A stretch of 64,000 bases of DNA from Eucalyptus grandis (GCF_016545825.1 NC_052619.1:54114933-54178932); one strand, 5' to 3'. Positions 11,677-23,224 are shown, counted from the first letter of the stretch. Made by a program: numbers and translations. Notes: generated from the sequence alone by a model not told the origin.

Positions 11677-12880
11677 ATTTTATATGCCAAGACTCTACGT
11701 GGGTTGTTGATTCCGCAGTCTCCTTTCATGTCACCTCACGGTGTGATTACTTTACTTCTTATCGCGGCGGCAACTTTGGTTGCATTAGGATGGGAAATAG
11801 TGATGTTTCCAAGGTTATTGGCATGGGAGATGTTTATTTGGAAACTGACGTCGGATGTAATTTGGTTTTGAAAAATGTGAGACACGTTCTGGATATTCGA
11901 CTTCACTTGATCTCTACAGGTGCCTTAGATGATGATGGTTATTGTAATTCCTTCTTTGATGGCAAATGGAAGTTGACTAAAGGTTCCATGATAGTGGCAG
12001 AAGGTAAGAAGACAAGCTCTCTCTACACCATGCAAGCTGACTTGATTAAAGAAGAGGTAAATGCAGTGGAGGATTCCTCGGTTGATTTATGGCATATGAG
12101 GCTAGGTCATCTTAGCAAGAAAGGACTTGAAACTCTTGCTAGAAAGAACCTTTTACCTTTGAATGAGAAAAATCTAAAGGAATGCACTCATTGTCTTACA
12201 GGTAAGTAACATAGATTCTCATTTCATAGTTCATTTCCACACATGAAATCAAATGTACTTGATTTAGTTCACATTGATGTTTGTTGCATGGATGCTAGAA
12301 CTCTTGGAGGTGCATTATACTTTGACATTTATTGATGACTGTTCTAAAAAAGTTTGGGCTATTACTTTGAAATCTAAAGATCAAGTACTTGCTACTTTCA
12401 AACAATTTCATGTCAATATGGAGAGAGAAATCGGGAAGAAGCTTAAATGTGTTCGGACTGACAACGGTGGTGAATATAGATGCCCATTTGAACACTATTG
12501 CAGGGATTATGGTATCAAGCTTGAGAAGATTGTTCCAAAAACACCACAGCATAATAGAGTAGCAAAGAGAATGAACCGGACAATTAATGATTGGATTCGG
12601 TGTATGCTTTCTCATACGAAGTTACCTAAGTCATTTTAGGGTGAAGCGATAAGAACAGCAGTGGACTTGATAAATCTATCTCCATCAGTTCCTCTTAAGG
12701 GGGATGTTCCACAAAGATTTTGGAGTGGCAAAGATGTTTCCTATAGCCATCTAAAAGTGTTTGGTTGTCGGGCATTTGTGCATGTTCTAAGAGATGAAAG
12801 ATCCAAGCTTGATGACAAGTCTAAACAGTGTATCTTCTTAGGTTATGGACATGAAGAGTTTGGCTACAGGTTATGAGATC
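11625..12880 (+). pseudogene. Protease and integrase of inner copia element
   Basis: The protease active site DSGAS reads DSAVS (near 11710). The integrase HHCC segment (HMRLGH ... CTHC, 12090-12200) and core (FIDDCSK near 12330, RTDNGGEY near 12455) are present. The catalytic Glu of the AERMNRT motif is Lys (codon 12565-12567), so integration activity should be lost. Stops lie at 12207-12209, 12637-12639 and 12874-12876. Confidence 0.85.
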
Positions 12881-12912
12881 CAATTGCAAAGAAAGTCATT
12901 AGAAGCCGAGAT

Positions 12913-14785
12913 GTGATGTTTTGTGAGTATCAAACTATTGAAGACATTGACAAGGTGGAGAGACCAAAGAATACAGCTCAACGTTCAATTAGTATCAGCC
13001 AAAATCCTTCTAATGTTGATAGAAATCATTGGGGAGAAGTGCATGAATGTCATGAAGATGGTGAGTCCTCACATAATGTTGATTCTTCAACTGATACAGG
13101 TGAAATAGCTGAGCAAGAGCAATCTATCCTACCTCAAGTTAGAAGATTTGAAAGAGAGCGTAGGCCTTCTCAAAAATATTTACCGCATGAGTATGTGTTA
13201 CTCACTGATGCAGGGGAGCCAGAAACTTATGAAGATGCTATATTAATGTGAACGAAAGAATGAGTGGCATGAAGCCATGCAAGAGGAGCTTAAATCCTTG
13301 CATGAGAACCACACATTTGAATTGGTGAAGTTGCCTCAGGGTAAGAGAACACTCACAAATAAGTGGGTGTACAAGTTGAAGACGGAAGAAAATAGTTTAC
13401 AACCACGATACAAAGCTAGACTTGTTGTGAAGGGCTTTCGTCAAAAAAAGGGCATAGACTTTGAAGAGATTTTTTGCACCAGTTGTAAAGATGTCTTCTA
13501 TTCATGTTGTTCTTGGGTTGGCCACCAGTTTGAATTTAGAAATTGAACAACTTGATATAAAGACGGCCTTTCTTCATGGAGACCTAGAAGAAGAGATATA
13601 TATATAAAGCAACCAGAGGACTTTGAAGTTAAAGGCAAGGAGCACCTTGTATGTAGATTGAGGAAAAGCTTATATGGTCTCAAGCAAGCGCCAAGGCAAT
13701 GGTATATGAAGTTTGAATCATTCATGGAAGAACAAGGATACGGTAAGACAAACTCCAATTCTTGTGTCTTTCTGAAAAAAATTTCAGATAATGATCTTCT
13801 TATTCTTCTACTTTATGTGGATGATATGTTGATTGTTGGGCATGATGCCAAGAAAATCAAGAGCTTGAAAAATGAGTTGAGTAAAGCTTTTGCAATGAAA
13901 GACCTAGGCCCGGCTAAGCAAATCTTAGACATGAGAATTACTCGTGATAGGAAGAATAAGAAATTGTGGTTATCTCAATAGAAGTATATTGAAAAGGTGC
14001 TTGAAAGATTCAACATGAGCACATGTAAACCGGTGAGTACTCCACTTGCAGGCCATTTCAAGATGAGTAGTAATGAGTGTCCTTCAAGTGAGAAAGAGAA
14101 GGTTGAGATGATGAAAATTCCTTATGCATCGGCCGTGGGTAGTTTGATGTACGCCATGGTTTGTACAAAACCGGATATTGCTCATGCAGTTGGTGTTGTG
14201 AGTAGATTTCTCTCTAATCCAGGTAAGGAGCATTGGACCACTGTTAAATGGATTTTAAGATATTTTAGAGGTATTTCTACACTTTGCTTGTACTATGGAA
14301 ATGCAAAGCCTGAGTTGAGTGGCTTCTCGGATGCGGACTATGCCGGTGATGTTGATTCCCAAAAATCCACATTAGGTTTTATAATAATCTTTGCAAGGGG
14401 AGCTATTTCATGGCAATCGAGATTGCAAAAATGTACCGCTTTGTCTACAACTGAAGCGAAATATATTGCTATTACTGAAAGAGGTAAAGAACTTTTGTGA
14501 ATGCAAAAATTCCTACAAGAGTTGGGCTTGAAGCAAGAGAAGTTTGTTCTATATTGCGATAACATGAGTGCCATTCATCTTAGCAAGAATCCGGTGTTTC
14601 ATTCAAGATCGAAGCATGTTGATGTGAAGTATCATTGGATCCGAGAAAAGCTAGAAGAGAAGCTCTTCCTACTTGAGAAAGTTCATACCGACAATAATAA
14701 GTCCGACATGATGACCAAAGCCTTGCCCGTGATGAAGCTTAACACTTGTAGAAGAAAAGCGGGCATGATGAACCTTCCCACATGA
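12913..14785 (+). pseudogene. Reverse transcriptase and RNase H of inner copia element
   Basis: RT begins after a linker with the RRPSQKY and EPETYEDA motifs (about 13160-13240). The palm contains an intact YVDD (13814-13825). RNase H has GFSDADYAGD (near 14320), an LSTTEAKYIA motif (near 14440) and DNMSAIHL (near 14560). It ends at the stop just before the polypurine tract. Frame changes lie near 13250, 13480 and 13600, with stops near 13979 and 14498. Confidence 0.85.
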
Positions 14786-14790
14786 GGTGG

Positions 14791-14801
14791 AGGGGGAGAT
14801 T
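14791..14801 (+). promoter_or_regulatory. Polypurine tract of inner copia element
   Basis: AGGGGGAGAT plus a T directly before the 3' LTR. This is the expected primer site for plus-strand DNA synthesis. Confidence 0.85.
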
Positions 14802-15486
14802 TGTTGGCTGGGTCCACCTTCATGTGGGGCCCAGCCAGCATTAAATAAAAAAACAAAAAGAAAAGAAAAAGAACAAAAAGGAAGTGGAGTGTCGTGCGTG
14901 AAGTTGGGGCGTCCGAAAAGAGGAGGAGAGAGAAACAAAAAAACTGCAAGGGAGAAGAGAGAAGAAAGGAAGAGGGCTGCAACTTTGCAGCTTTGATTCA
15001 AGGCCAAATATTGACGGAATCGGCTCAAATTTCAGTATGTTGTTCGTGAGACCGAGGGCTACGAGTTGATAGTTTTTGTTCGTCGAGAACCGTCTCCGAA
15101 TTCTCCAGTTGCGGTTAAGGTTTTCTTACTCCAAATTTGTTTATCTACCTATGTGGTGAGAAGAAGATGATTGTAATGTTGATGTTGATCCTCTAGTATG
15201 TGACTAGAGAAGAATACTTTGTGGATCCTACTAATCTTGGTGATTAGTGGATGTTTTTGGGCGGTCCGTGGTTTTTCCCGCATCGGGTTTTCCATGTTAA
15301 ATCTTTGGTGTCGTTATTTGCTTTGTCTACTTATCATTTCGACGTTATATTTGCATTTTGTGAGGCTATACATTGCTGGTTATTGCTGGGGATTGAGAGA
15401 TTTTAAGTTGATTTAGTATCGGGGGAGAAATTGATCTTGGATTGTGTTTGGCCGTGGTGAATTGTGTCCCCGGGTTCTCCCCAACA
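14802..15486 (+). repeat. 3' LTR of inner copia element
   Basis: 685 bp, TGTTGG...CCAACA. It carries 25 bp near its start, including CTGGGTCCACC and GGGGCCC, that are absent from the 5' LTR. The two ends of that insert can pair with each other. Confidence 0.92.
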
Positions 15487-15491
15487 AAGAG
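15487..15491. repeat. Target-site duplication AAGAG, right copy
   Basis: Directly after the inner 3' LTR and identical to 10112-10116. Confidence 0.9.
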
Positions 15492-15839
15492 TTACGTCTC
15501 TTGAAGGAGACATATTTAAGAGAGAAAAGAAAAGAGAGGAACGTACCTTTTCAAGTGAACGTACGTCAATCTCTCTCTCTCCCTCAAAAAAGAAGAAAAT
15601 AGAAAAGAACGCTCTGTTTTTCTCCCTCTAATAGCAACAGCACGCTCCTTGGTAGACCGGGATCAGATTCTTCCTCGAACTTCAACATCGGTGTTTAATC
15701 TGTGGACAATAAGATACGCTCGATTCCGTGGTGTGTCTTTGATCGGTGATACATGTTCTTCCTGGGCTCGTCTTCCGCATTCGTTTTAGGGGTTCGATTT
15801 AGTGTCAAATCCGTTTTAGAGAATCCAATATTCCCAACA
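15492..15839 (+). repeat. Right part of 3' LTR of outer copia element
   Basis: Continues the outer LTR after the inner insertion and ends CCCAACA at 15833-15839. CT-rich leader-like sequence (about 15570-15640) suggests the R/U5 part. The next bases (GAATG) would be its target duplication, but the partner is not identified. Confidence 0.65.
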
Positions 15840-16039
15840 GAATGCCATCTTGAGGTTTGAACGACCTAAATTTATTGTCCCCTTCTTCAAAACAAGGATG
15901 CAACCTCATTATTTACCCTCTAGACGATGAAGATCAATCATATTTGTACGTATCCTTGACCGGAGTAGAGAGATTCTTGATAATACACCTAATAATAATG
16001 ACAATGGTAATTCCATAATTGCCCATCAAGTACAAGCAG

Positions 16040-16335
16040 TCAAATGAAGAACTCAAAGCACAGAGTCGATGCCCTGGACAAAGAGAAGATAATGCATAGT
16101 TACACAATGGTGGAAGGAGGTGAATTCGCTGACAAGATCGAGACGATCTCTTATGAAATCAAGATGGTGGCATCTCTTGATGGGGGCTGTAAGGGCATGA
16201 ACGTTAGCAAGTACCACCCAAAACCAGGGGTTTTGATCAATGAGGAAAAGATCAAAGCCGGGAAAGAGAAGGCCACGGCTGTCTTCAAGGCCGCAGAGGC
16301 TTTATCTCTTGGCCAACCTCGAGGGCTACGCCTAA
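16040..16335 (+). pseudogene. PR-10/Bet v 1 family, exon 2 relic
   Basis: Encodes the second half of a pathogenesis-related 10 protein, a small cytosolic protein with a hydrophobic ligand pocket. Visible features are KHRVDALDKE at the start, then a YTMVEGG strand, ISYEIKMVASLDGGC, a KYHPKPG loop and the C-terminal helix with KAGKEKATAVFKAAEA. An AG acceptor at 16038-16039 fits the conserved single PR-10 intron. Close to the end one extra T (about 16300) shifts the frame; the adjacent frame reads the expected YLLANLEGYA and a stop at 16333-16335. No exon 1 precedes it. The outer copia element ends 200 bp upstream, probably inside the former intron. Confidence 0.85.
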
Positions 16336-17486
16336 AAGCTTTTAATTGTATTATTGTCTCTGTTTGAACCAAATTTTGCATCTCTCTTTGGGGATCAATT
16401 TAAGTTCTGCTAATTGTAATGTGGTCCTCTATATGTGAAAACCCTTGATTGAAAGTGCTAATGGTTTTGCTATTACAATAAGGTTTCTCCAATTCTACTA
16501 TACGTGATAGTACTTTGGCCATTTAAAAATGCCACAGAGCACAATTAAGGTATAATGGTGTTGCGGTGATGCATATATCAAATATACCTTGCAAATTAAT
16601 AAATGAGAATGTTTTCACGCTTTTGACGAAATTTGGATGTACTTCGCATAGGGTAGCATTTTTCCTTCAATTGATCGCATTCAATGATTCAAGACATTAA
16701 ATTTTAGAGAATTCCATCTATCTAAAATTGATGTGTGATGTATATTGTTTTGATTCAAAAGAAAGTTTATTTGGATTTGGCCTTTCTTTGCAATGTAATT
16801 TTAACCCAAATAGCTCTATCACTAGAATAGAGGATAAGATATTTATAATATTTCTGTATAAACATGAAAAGAGTTTCCCTGATTGAGTATATAAGCACTA
16901 TCATTAATGATCGTGGTCAACTATGCTAAATCTACAACAATTTTAGCTTGTGATAGATCTGATCGACGCCATCCATTCTTTCTTTCCTTTCCTTTCTTTC
17001 CAGTTATAGTAATATATGAAACTTATGAAGCCAACTGTTCATTATCAAATTGGAGCCAGCTTTTAATGGGAAATCAATGAAGCACAAAACACCTTCTTTA
17101 GCATCCTCTTGGTCGAGAAATGACAAAGCCTCGACAGCGACACGCATGCAAACACTTGGATTATTTGTGGTCGGATACATTGATTGACCCAATATAATAA
17201 ATCACAGCAACATCAAAAGGCATAAGAGAATATCCTTGAGAACACATGACAAAGTGGCCAATCAATCATAAATTGAGCCGAGACCTCTTAGTTCTTTTTT
17301 AACTTCAGCATTAAATTGGATATTTGTAAAGTTATACGATAGCCCTTCATTTTTTTCAGCCTTAGGAACCGGCTGATCCATCTTAGAAAGCTTATTTGTC
17401 GATGCAAGTGGGGTTGATGAGTGCATTCTCTTTGTTTGCCAGGCCCTTCCATTCGATAATTAAGGTACATCAGCGAGGTTAAGATT
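16336..17486. other. Non-coding
   Basis: AT-rich, no supported gene. A leftward open frame at 17004-17192 has no convincing family match. Confidence 0.5.
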
Positions 17487-17574
17487 TAGCATGCGGACAC
17501 GAAGTTGCCATGGTAGGACGAGGAAGTAATCTTTAAGAATCCTCTCGGATTAAGTGGACTTCTCGAAAAATTTG
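17487..17574 (+). repeat. 88-bp direct repeat, copy 1
   Basis: Nearly identical to 18179-18267; I see one extra G in the second copy. The pair brackets a PR-10 exon 1 relic. Confidence 0.9.
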
Positions 17575-17807
17575 TGCACTTTAAGACGAACAGATGCAAC
17601 ACGAATCGAATGCCGGCGAGTTTTATTCACTAAACCATGCCCGCTTTGAGAATGACGCCCTATCCTGAGCAACTCGGGCATTTTTAATTTTCCTTCGAAT
17701 CACGACGAAGAAAGACATCTTTGGGGCTTTGGAGCCAATAGAAAATACTCCTGATTCAACGAGGACTTCGATTCGTAATTTCACTAGCGAGTCCTTAGAG
17801 ATCGATC

Positions 17808-17952
17808 ATGGGTGTGTTCTTCTGATGAGTTCATCGGCGAGATTGTTTAAGGCCTTGATTGTGGACTTCATCCCCAAGCTCATGCCTCAAGCTATCAAGA
17901 GCATTTCGTCCAGTTGGAAGCATCAGGCAAATCAATTTCGCTGAAGGTGAAT
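17808..17952 (+). pseudogene. PR-10/Bet v 1 family, exon 1 relic
   Basis: Starts with the conserved ATGGGTGTGTTC (MGVF) and continues, after frame changes, with ARLFKALIVD and IPKLMPQAIKSI, the signature of PR-10 exon 1. Near 17930, in the neighbouring frame, it ends with RQINFAEGE followed by GTGAAT, where the family intron begins. At least two frameshifts and an early stop prevent expression. No matching exon 2 follows, so it is a separate copy from the exon 2 relic upstream. PR-10 genes usually occur in tandem arrays, which fits. Confidence 0.8.
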
Positions 17953-18178
17953 CTTTCTCGAGGGTTTTCCCAATCTTGCGTAATGTTTTTTCATTTAAAA
18001 AAAAAGCGATAAGATGACCCATCAAAAAGAAAACATGGCGATCGTTAAAATGTTGATTAGAGAAATTTTCCTAGAGATGTTATATGTCTTGTGATTAATT
18101 CAAATCTAAGTAGTACGTTTGTCCCATTTCATATGTAGGTAGCCAACTCAGCTGCATGAAGAAAACGAGTAGACGAGC

Positions 18179-18267
18179 TAGCATGCGGGACACGAAGTTG
18201 CCATGGTAGGACGAGGAAGTAATCTTTAAGAATCCTCTCGGATTAAGTGGACTTCTCGAAAAATTTG
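18179..18267 (+). repeat. 88-bp direct repeat, copy 2
   Basis: Second copy of 17487-17574, same orientation, about 690 bp downstream. This could be the footprint of a local duplication or the terminal repeats of a very small non-autonomous element. Confidence 0.9.
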
Positions 18268-19219
18268 AGTTAGGCAAAAATACACCCAATTAGTTTATTC
18301 AAACTCCGCCTCCAATAAAGAAAAACCCAAATGCTTATATTGAAAAGAAGTCTCTGTTTTCCCCTCCTTTGAGGCTGGTCTTCTAGTCTGATTTGGCAGT
18401 TTTGACTGAGATGGCTGGCCATTATTGACTCAACACCCCAATTCTTTAAATTAATGAAGAAAAAACGTATGCCAACTATTTGTCAAGTTGAGTACAGGTT
18501 TTGGGTTGAATTTGAGTCTGGGTCTGTTCTTCTGCTGGTAAAAACCAAGTGCCTTACACAGATGGTTTTACCTAGCATCAGCAACAGCTGTATATTCTTA
18601 CAGCTTCAAGTTCCAATTCTAATCCATGGCAGACGAGGACTATATTGGTAATTCGGAATGCTATTGTAGGACGGTTCTCTTCACTAGAAAAGTTTAAACT
18701 CTGTGAACGTGTCTTCGAAATTTTTCATACCCTCACGTTGCTCAAGAAATGCCACTTCAGTCAATAGCACTACACACAAAGTGGGGAGTGATTATGGAGA
18801 TAAAAAGACAGATCGTTGGCCTTCAAGTCAAGTCGATTACTTTGTGTAGTTGTCGTGCAGCATCCGCCAGTAGTATGATTCGGCGAGATGCTTCCCGGGC
18901 AAAGATTGAATCTTTGACTCTGAGATCAGTATGAGGCTGCTGTCGATGACAGCTCCACGTCCACATGTGTGATTATGAAAACTTAGACCTGCTGGTGACA
19001 CGTAGAAGTCTGTATACATCGAGGAAACTGCTCGCATATGCATCTACAGACAAGAACACTCTGCTCCAAATATTACTCAGTCTTGACGTTTCTGCACATA
19101 ACGCAGCGTCTGTGCCAAAAAGCTGATATTTAATCTCAGAATTTTGTGAATCTGAACTGTTGAAGTGAATGTAGCATGTCAATTGTAAGGGGAGGAATTG
19201 CAAAAGCTAACATGCATAC
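18268..19219. other. Non-coding or unrecognised, 3' side of lipase fragment
   Basis: The missing lipase exons (catalytic GHSMGG Ser, Asp and His segments) should lie here on the minus strand. I do not find them. Open frames on both strands at 18750-19200 show no clear family signature. Confidence 0.4.
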
Positions 19220-20733
19220 CTATGTTCTTGGGTACCTCTGAAAGCTATAACCATAGCATTAAGGTCCTTGGCCACTCCAACATATGCCTATATATACAAA
19301 ATAGTTTAGAAAAGAGACAAAAGATTAGATGCAATTCAAACATAGAAGCATCACAAGCATCCAAATTGATAGGCCACTGTACAGCGATTTATATACCTGT
19401 AAGCAATGCTGAACGTCAACTATCAGTTCAATGACTTCGAATCCCTGCTTTCATATCAAAAAGGCATTAATAAACAGTTCAGAAACTCATAAGACGAAGT
19501 AGCATATGCCCACAAAATCTCATCTTAGGAATTGGGTATTTAGTACTAAAGATCCATTCTTCATGCAACCTTAGCAACAATGCTATATCAAAAAGTAGTC
19601 AAATTACCTTGGTCTTTCCATCACATCTAGGACATGTCCAACTTAAAAGTTCCGTCAAATCTGACATGTAAACCTGCCATAGAGAGCTTTGCATTAAATT
19701 ACAATTTTATTGTGTTGAAATGGTGGAACCTGATGCGTAACAATAATAAGCTCTAGGTAAATTTGATATTTTTTTTTAATGAGCACTTACGGCCGATGCA
19801 TACTCCACCAATATCATGGCGAGAGTGTGATTGTAAACAGCTTTATGAGCCTTGGACCTCACTCTGAGTTCTGCATTTACCGGAAGATAAAATTCCAGAT
19901 TGAAATGTGGTCACGAGCTCATTCAATCACAAGCAATGAATCGAGTTTCTTATGTCTCTAGCAAGCTATTTTGACGAATCAAGCGAGGGGAACGCTTTAA
20001 GGAAATATCAACTCAAAACAACACTCGGTATATTTTTGCAGTCCTTCTTTGTGAACTGAGAGAACTATTTACACAATGCTATGCGATGAAGAGGGATAAG
20101 TGAAGAACATAAGTTTCCACTTTTCAATAAAGATGCTCCACGAAAACCTACCGGCAACAGTCCATAACTCAACCAAACAAAATCTGAATACCTGATATTC
20201 AATCACTCTAAGACACTCAACAAATTATATCCCCAAAGTAGAAACGGCAGAATGAGACTTGCATCAAACAAATATAAGGAAATTCGATCAATCTGACCAT
20301 ATTCCAGGCGTAGCATTGATCCAAACTCAGTAATCTAAGGGCTAAAAAGAACCAACCAAACACAACTCAACGCTCGTCCTTCGTATGCTTTGAAAACACC
20401 CAATTGTACACAAGAGGGATCATATAGCTATATAGTTTTGCCCCATTCAATCAGGTACTCCAGCTCCACGACACAATCAACGATTTCCCCGAACCCTGAA
20501 ATGCCTAATCCCTTAAATTCACAATACAAATCTCATTGTCCGTGCTAAAAAACTGACGTACTCAATCCTAGCGCCTTTCTATTCGCGCCTTGTCACAATC
20601 AAAACTCCCCATCGGAGAATCAGAGCAGTTGACTGATGCACGAACGCGAACTGCAATTACCTCTCGCCTCTCTTGCGGCAACCAAGCACGTCAGAACAAC
20701 CATCAACCTCAACCACGACTCAGTCCGCTCCAT
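19220..20733 (-). CDS. Class-3 lipase (alpha/beta hydrolase), 5' five exons only
   Basis: Five exons with clean GT-AG borders and matching phases: 20661-20733 (start MERTESW, hydrophobic signal-peptide-like stretch), 19791-19870 (AHKAVYNHTLAMILVEYASA), 19608-19673 (VYMSDLTELLSWTCPRCDGKTK without its last residues), 19397-19444 (GFEVIELIVDVQHCLQ) and 19220-19287 (AYVGVAKDLNAMVIAFRGTQEH). This is the N-terminal third, about 112 residues, of a secreted plant triacylglycerol lipase-like protein. The FRGT segment forms the oxyanion region. I see no stop or frameshift, but the following exon (normally starting SIQNW) and the catalytic Ser exon are not found downstream. It is therefore probably a truncated copy, or its 3' part is too diverged for me to see. 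The start ATG at 20731-20733 was chosen for its signal peptide. Confidence 0.75.
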
Positions 20734-23224
20734 ATCCTGCAACAGAAAATGGATCCAACAGCGTCGTCGAGAAAGGGACAAAAAAAGAAGCACGAAATCA
20801 CGCAAAAAAAAAAAAACAAAAAAAACAAAAAAAACCTCCAATCTCCGCACCTTTCATGTACGCAAACAATCACGCGCTATCAAAACGGCGCGAATGGACT
20901 TTTATTTTGGCGATTGAGAGCCGCAGTGACTTGTTGGGGGCGAAGGGAAGCGCAGGACGGCGACGAATTTACGTATCATTCCTGATTTGCCCTCGGTTTC
21001 TTCCTCCGTCGGCGGGCATATTCCGTGTCGCGTTCGGTGATTTCGTCGCTCGAGCGAAGGCAACGAAGGAAGTTCATATGAAATCGGGGACCGTTGAGAA
21101 TGAATGAGGGGTGCATGATAACCAAAATTTCTGTTCGAAATAATTTTTCTATTCCGCACTTACTTCGAATGTAAAACCCGTTTCAAACCTACTCAATTTT
21201 TCTATTTCTAAATGATTTCTATTCTAGAAATTGATTTGAAGAGAAATCATAAATATAAATTTTCTACTTCGATTTCTGGAAGAAAAATCATAAATAATTT
21301 CTCCCACTAAACCCTAATTTCGGTGAGTCCTCCCTCATCTTCTCTACGTCTCTGCCTCCTCCTCCTCATCCGCCTCTCCTCATTTTATTCATTTAAAAAT
21401 AAAAATAAATTTATTAGAAATTTATTAAAATAAATAAATTATTTTTATTTTTACCTTGAGTGTTTTGCCAAATAATTTTTATTTTTATTTTTTTTATTCA
21501 TTTTAAAATAAATTTATTCGTAAAATAAAATAAAATAGAATAAATAAAATAAATAAATTTATTTTTAAGGATATTTTAATTTTAAAATAAAATGATATTT
21601 ATTATTTATTTTTTATGATTTATTATATTTTATTCTTTTTTTTTTTGTTACTAAATCATTTTTATTTTTATTTTTATATTAAAGGTCATCAATCGTCGCC
21701 CGCCGTCCGAAAGAAAGAAATTTTGTGTCATTATCAAACGAATTTCTATTTTTAGAGTATAAATTTTGTGTCGTTATCAAACGGTTGTTTTTGTTTAGAA
21801 ACTCTTTTAGAAATAGAAATAGAAAAATTTATTTCTTCTTAAACTACTTCCGGAACAGAATGGTTGTCATGCGCGCCCGAATGACCGGGTGGCGATTTCT
21901 TCTGTTTTCTTTTGCCTTTGGACAAAATTTGGGATTTTGTCTCTCTTTTTGGAGCTTCCCTTGGGTTTCTCCATGTCAGCACTTTGACTCGTGGCTTGGC
22001 TCAAACTAGAATTCCAACAACAACAAAAAAGCTAAAGTTAATGCTAATATTCGTGGAGGTATATGGAAATGCAAGTACTACTTCGGACGAATTTTTAGAA
22101 TTCAAGCTCAAATCGATCTAATAACTCGACTTATTCGAATTTGAAAAGAGTGCGAGTATGCTTGAGTGACTGGTGAGTTGAGCTTCATTGCAAATCGTGG
22201 AACCTACTTCTCTTGATTTATGGGAGAGCTGCAGAAGGCGACTTGCCATATTTATTGATTCTCAATGCTCTTGGTGTTCTTATTGTGTTGGATACAGTAG
22301 TTGTTATTTGGGTTGATACCATAAAAAACTCCAAACTGACATACACGTGACAAATTTACTCATTATTAGTCAGTGTTAATTTACTCTAAATTTACCATAA
22401 ATTAATTTTTGATCACTAAAAACTTATACCAATACACCTATGACAAATTTACTCATTACTAGTCAGTGTTAAAATTTATTATTAAATTGTATTGCTAATG
22501 GATATACTAGTTTAAAATTTTACATTCCATTAGTTTACATTAAAATGTTAAATTGCCGAGTTTGATGACAATTGACATATGTACAAATTTAAGGTTTTAC
22601 CTTCCATTTATTATAGTTATCACGGTATTGATCCAATTAAACGAAAATTAACGAAATATAAATTTGCCATAAATGTACTATATTTAAGGTTTTTGTAGTA
22701 AGTTCATCAAATGTATACAAGTTTTGGATTTTTTATGGTTAAAACATTAATTCAGGATAAATTTATCGCGAATGCATCAATTTTGAATTTTTCATGATAT
22801 TAACTCTTTCTATTTTTTAGAATTTCAAGTTTAGTTGCTTTGTCTAAAATATACAAACTACTCATAACATGAGCACGTTTAGAACTGATCACTACCTTAA
22901 AAATTACAGCATTATCGTCTTATAGTTGCTCAATGGAATGTATGAGTCATACGAATATCGTGATTAAATGTTTTACATATAAAAAGAACATGAAGTACAA
23001 TGAGTTTCTAATCTCGAACAAAAAGGTTGCAAGTGCACATTTTAAGAGGACAAAGATTGCAAATGAATTTTTATTTTTGATTTTGCATTTAGCTCACAGT
23101 AATAATATAAATAAGAACATTAATATGAGGTGCGTGCCATATTCGGTGGCTCTCACAAATTTATATCGGCAGGGGAATATTTATAAAACTACAGTGAAAT
23201 CACTATAGAAAACCTAAGTAAGAT
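20734..23224. other. Lipase 5' leader and AT-rich repeats
   Basis: 20734-21110 is probably promoter and 5' UTR of the lipase fragment, with homopurine runs near 20805-20832. 21120-21870 is AT-rich with TTTCTATTTTTAGAAAT-like strings on both sides of a short CT-rich part, similar to sequence at 48.4-49.0 kb and 60.8-61.3 kb. 22330-22800 holds degenerate repeats of the type CAAATTTACTC...ACTCCAAACT. No gene is supported. Confidence 0.45.

Larger units (their letters stand above)
10117..15486 (+). mobile_element. Inner Ty1/copia LTR retrotransposon (TNT1/Tork-like), full length
   Basis: A structurally complete element of about 5.4 kb: LTRs at 10117-10777 and 14802-15486 starting TGTTGG and ending CCAACA, an initiator-tRNA-Met type primer-binding site (10780-10791), gag-pol in copia order, a polypurine tract (14791-14801) and the target duplication AAGAG on both sides. 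By eye the LTRs differ at roughly 25-30 sites plus a 25-bp indel, about 95-96% identity, so insertion is fairly recent. The coding part has several stops and frameshifts, so the copy is non-autonomous. The lineage call rests on the gag start and the Pol linker style. Confidence 0.93.
4804..15839 (+). mobile_element. Outer Ty1/copia LTR retrotransposon, degenerate, 5' LTR not found
   Basis: Gag, protease, integrase, reverse transcriptase and RNase H remnants occur in copia order (integrase before RT) from 4804 to about 8873. A non-coding tail of about 1.1 kb follows, then a polypurine stretch (9956-9965, GAGTGGGAGA) and a 3' LTR. That LTR is split by a second element. Its left part lies before 10117 and its right part runs 15492-15839, ending CCCAACA. 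Frameshifts and stops are spread through the coding part, so it cannot move by itself. No matching 5' LTR is visible upstream, so the 5' end is probably deleted or too diverged. Confidence 0.8.

Noticed and set aside
17004..17192. Leftward open frame with a stretch faintly like the end of a receptor kinase
   Set aside because: Only about 20 residues look similar, and no neighbouring kinase exons are present on that strand.
18749..19203. Open frames on both strands that might be the missing lipase exon
   Set aside because: No SIQNW, GHSMGG or other family motif in any frame; a weak QN match is not enough.
20590..21107. Rightward open frames over the lipase first exon
   Set aside because: They are antisense shadows of the leader and first exon; the Lys-rich peptide comes from an A-rich tract.
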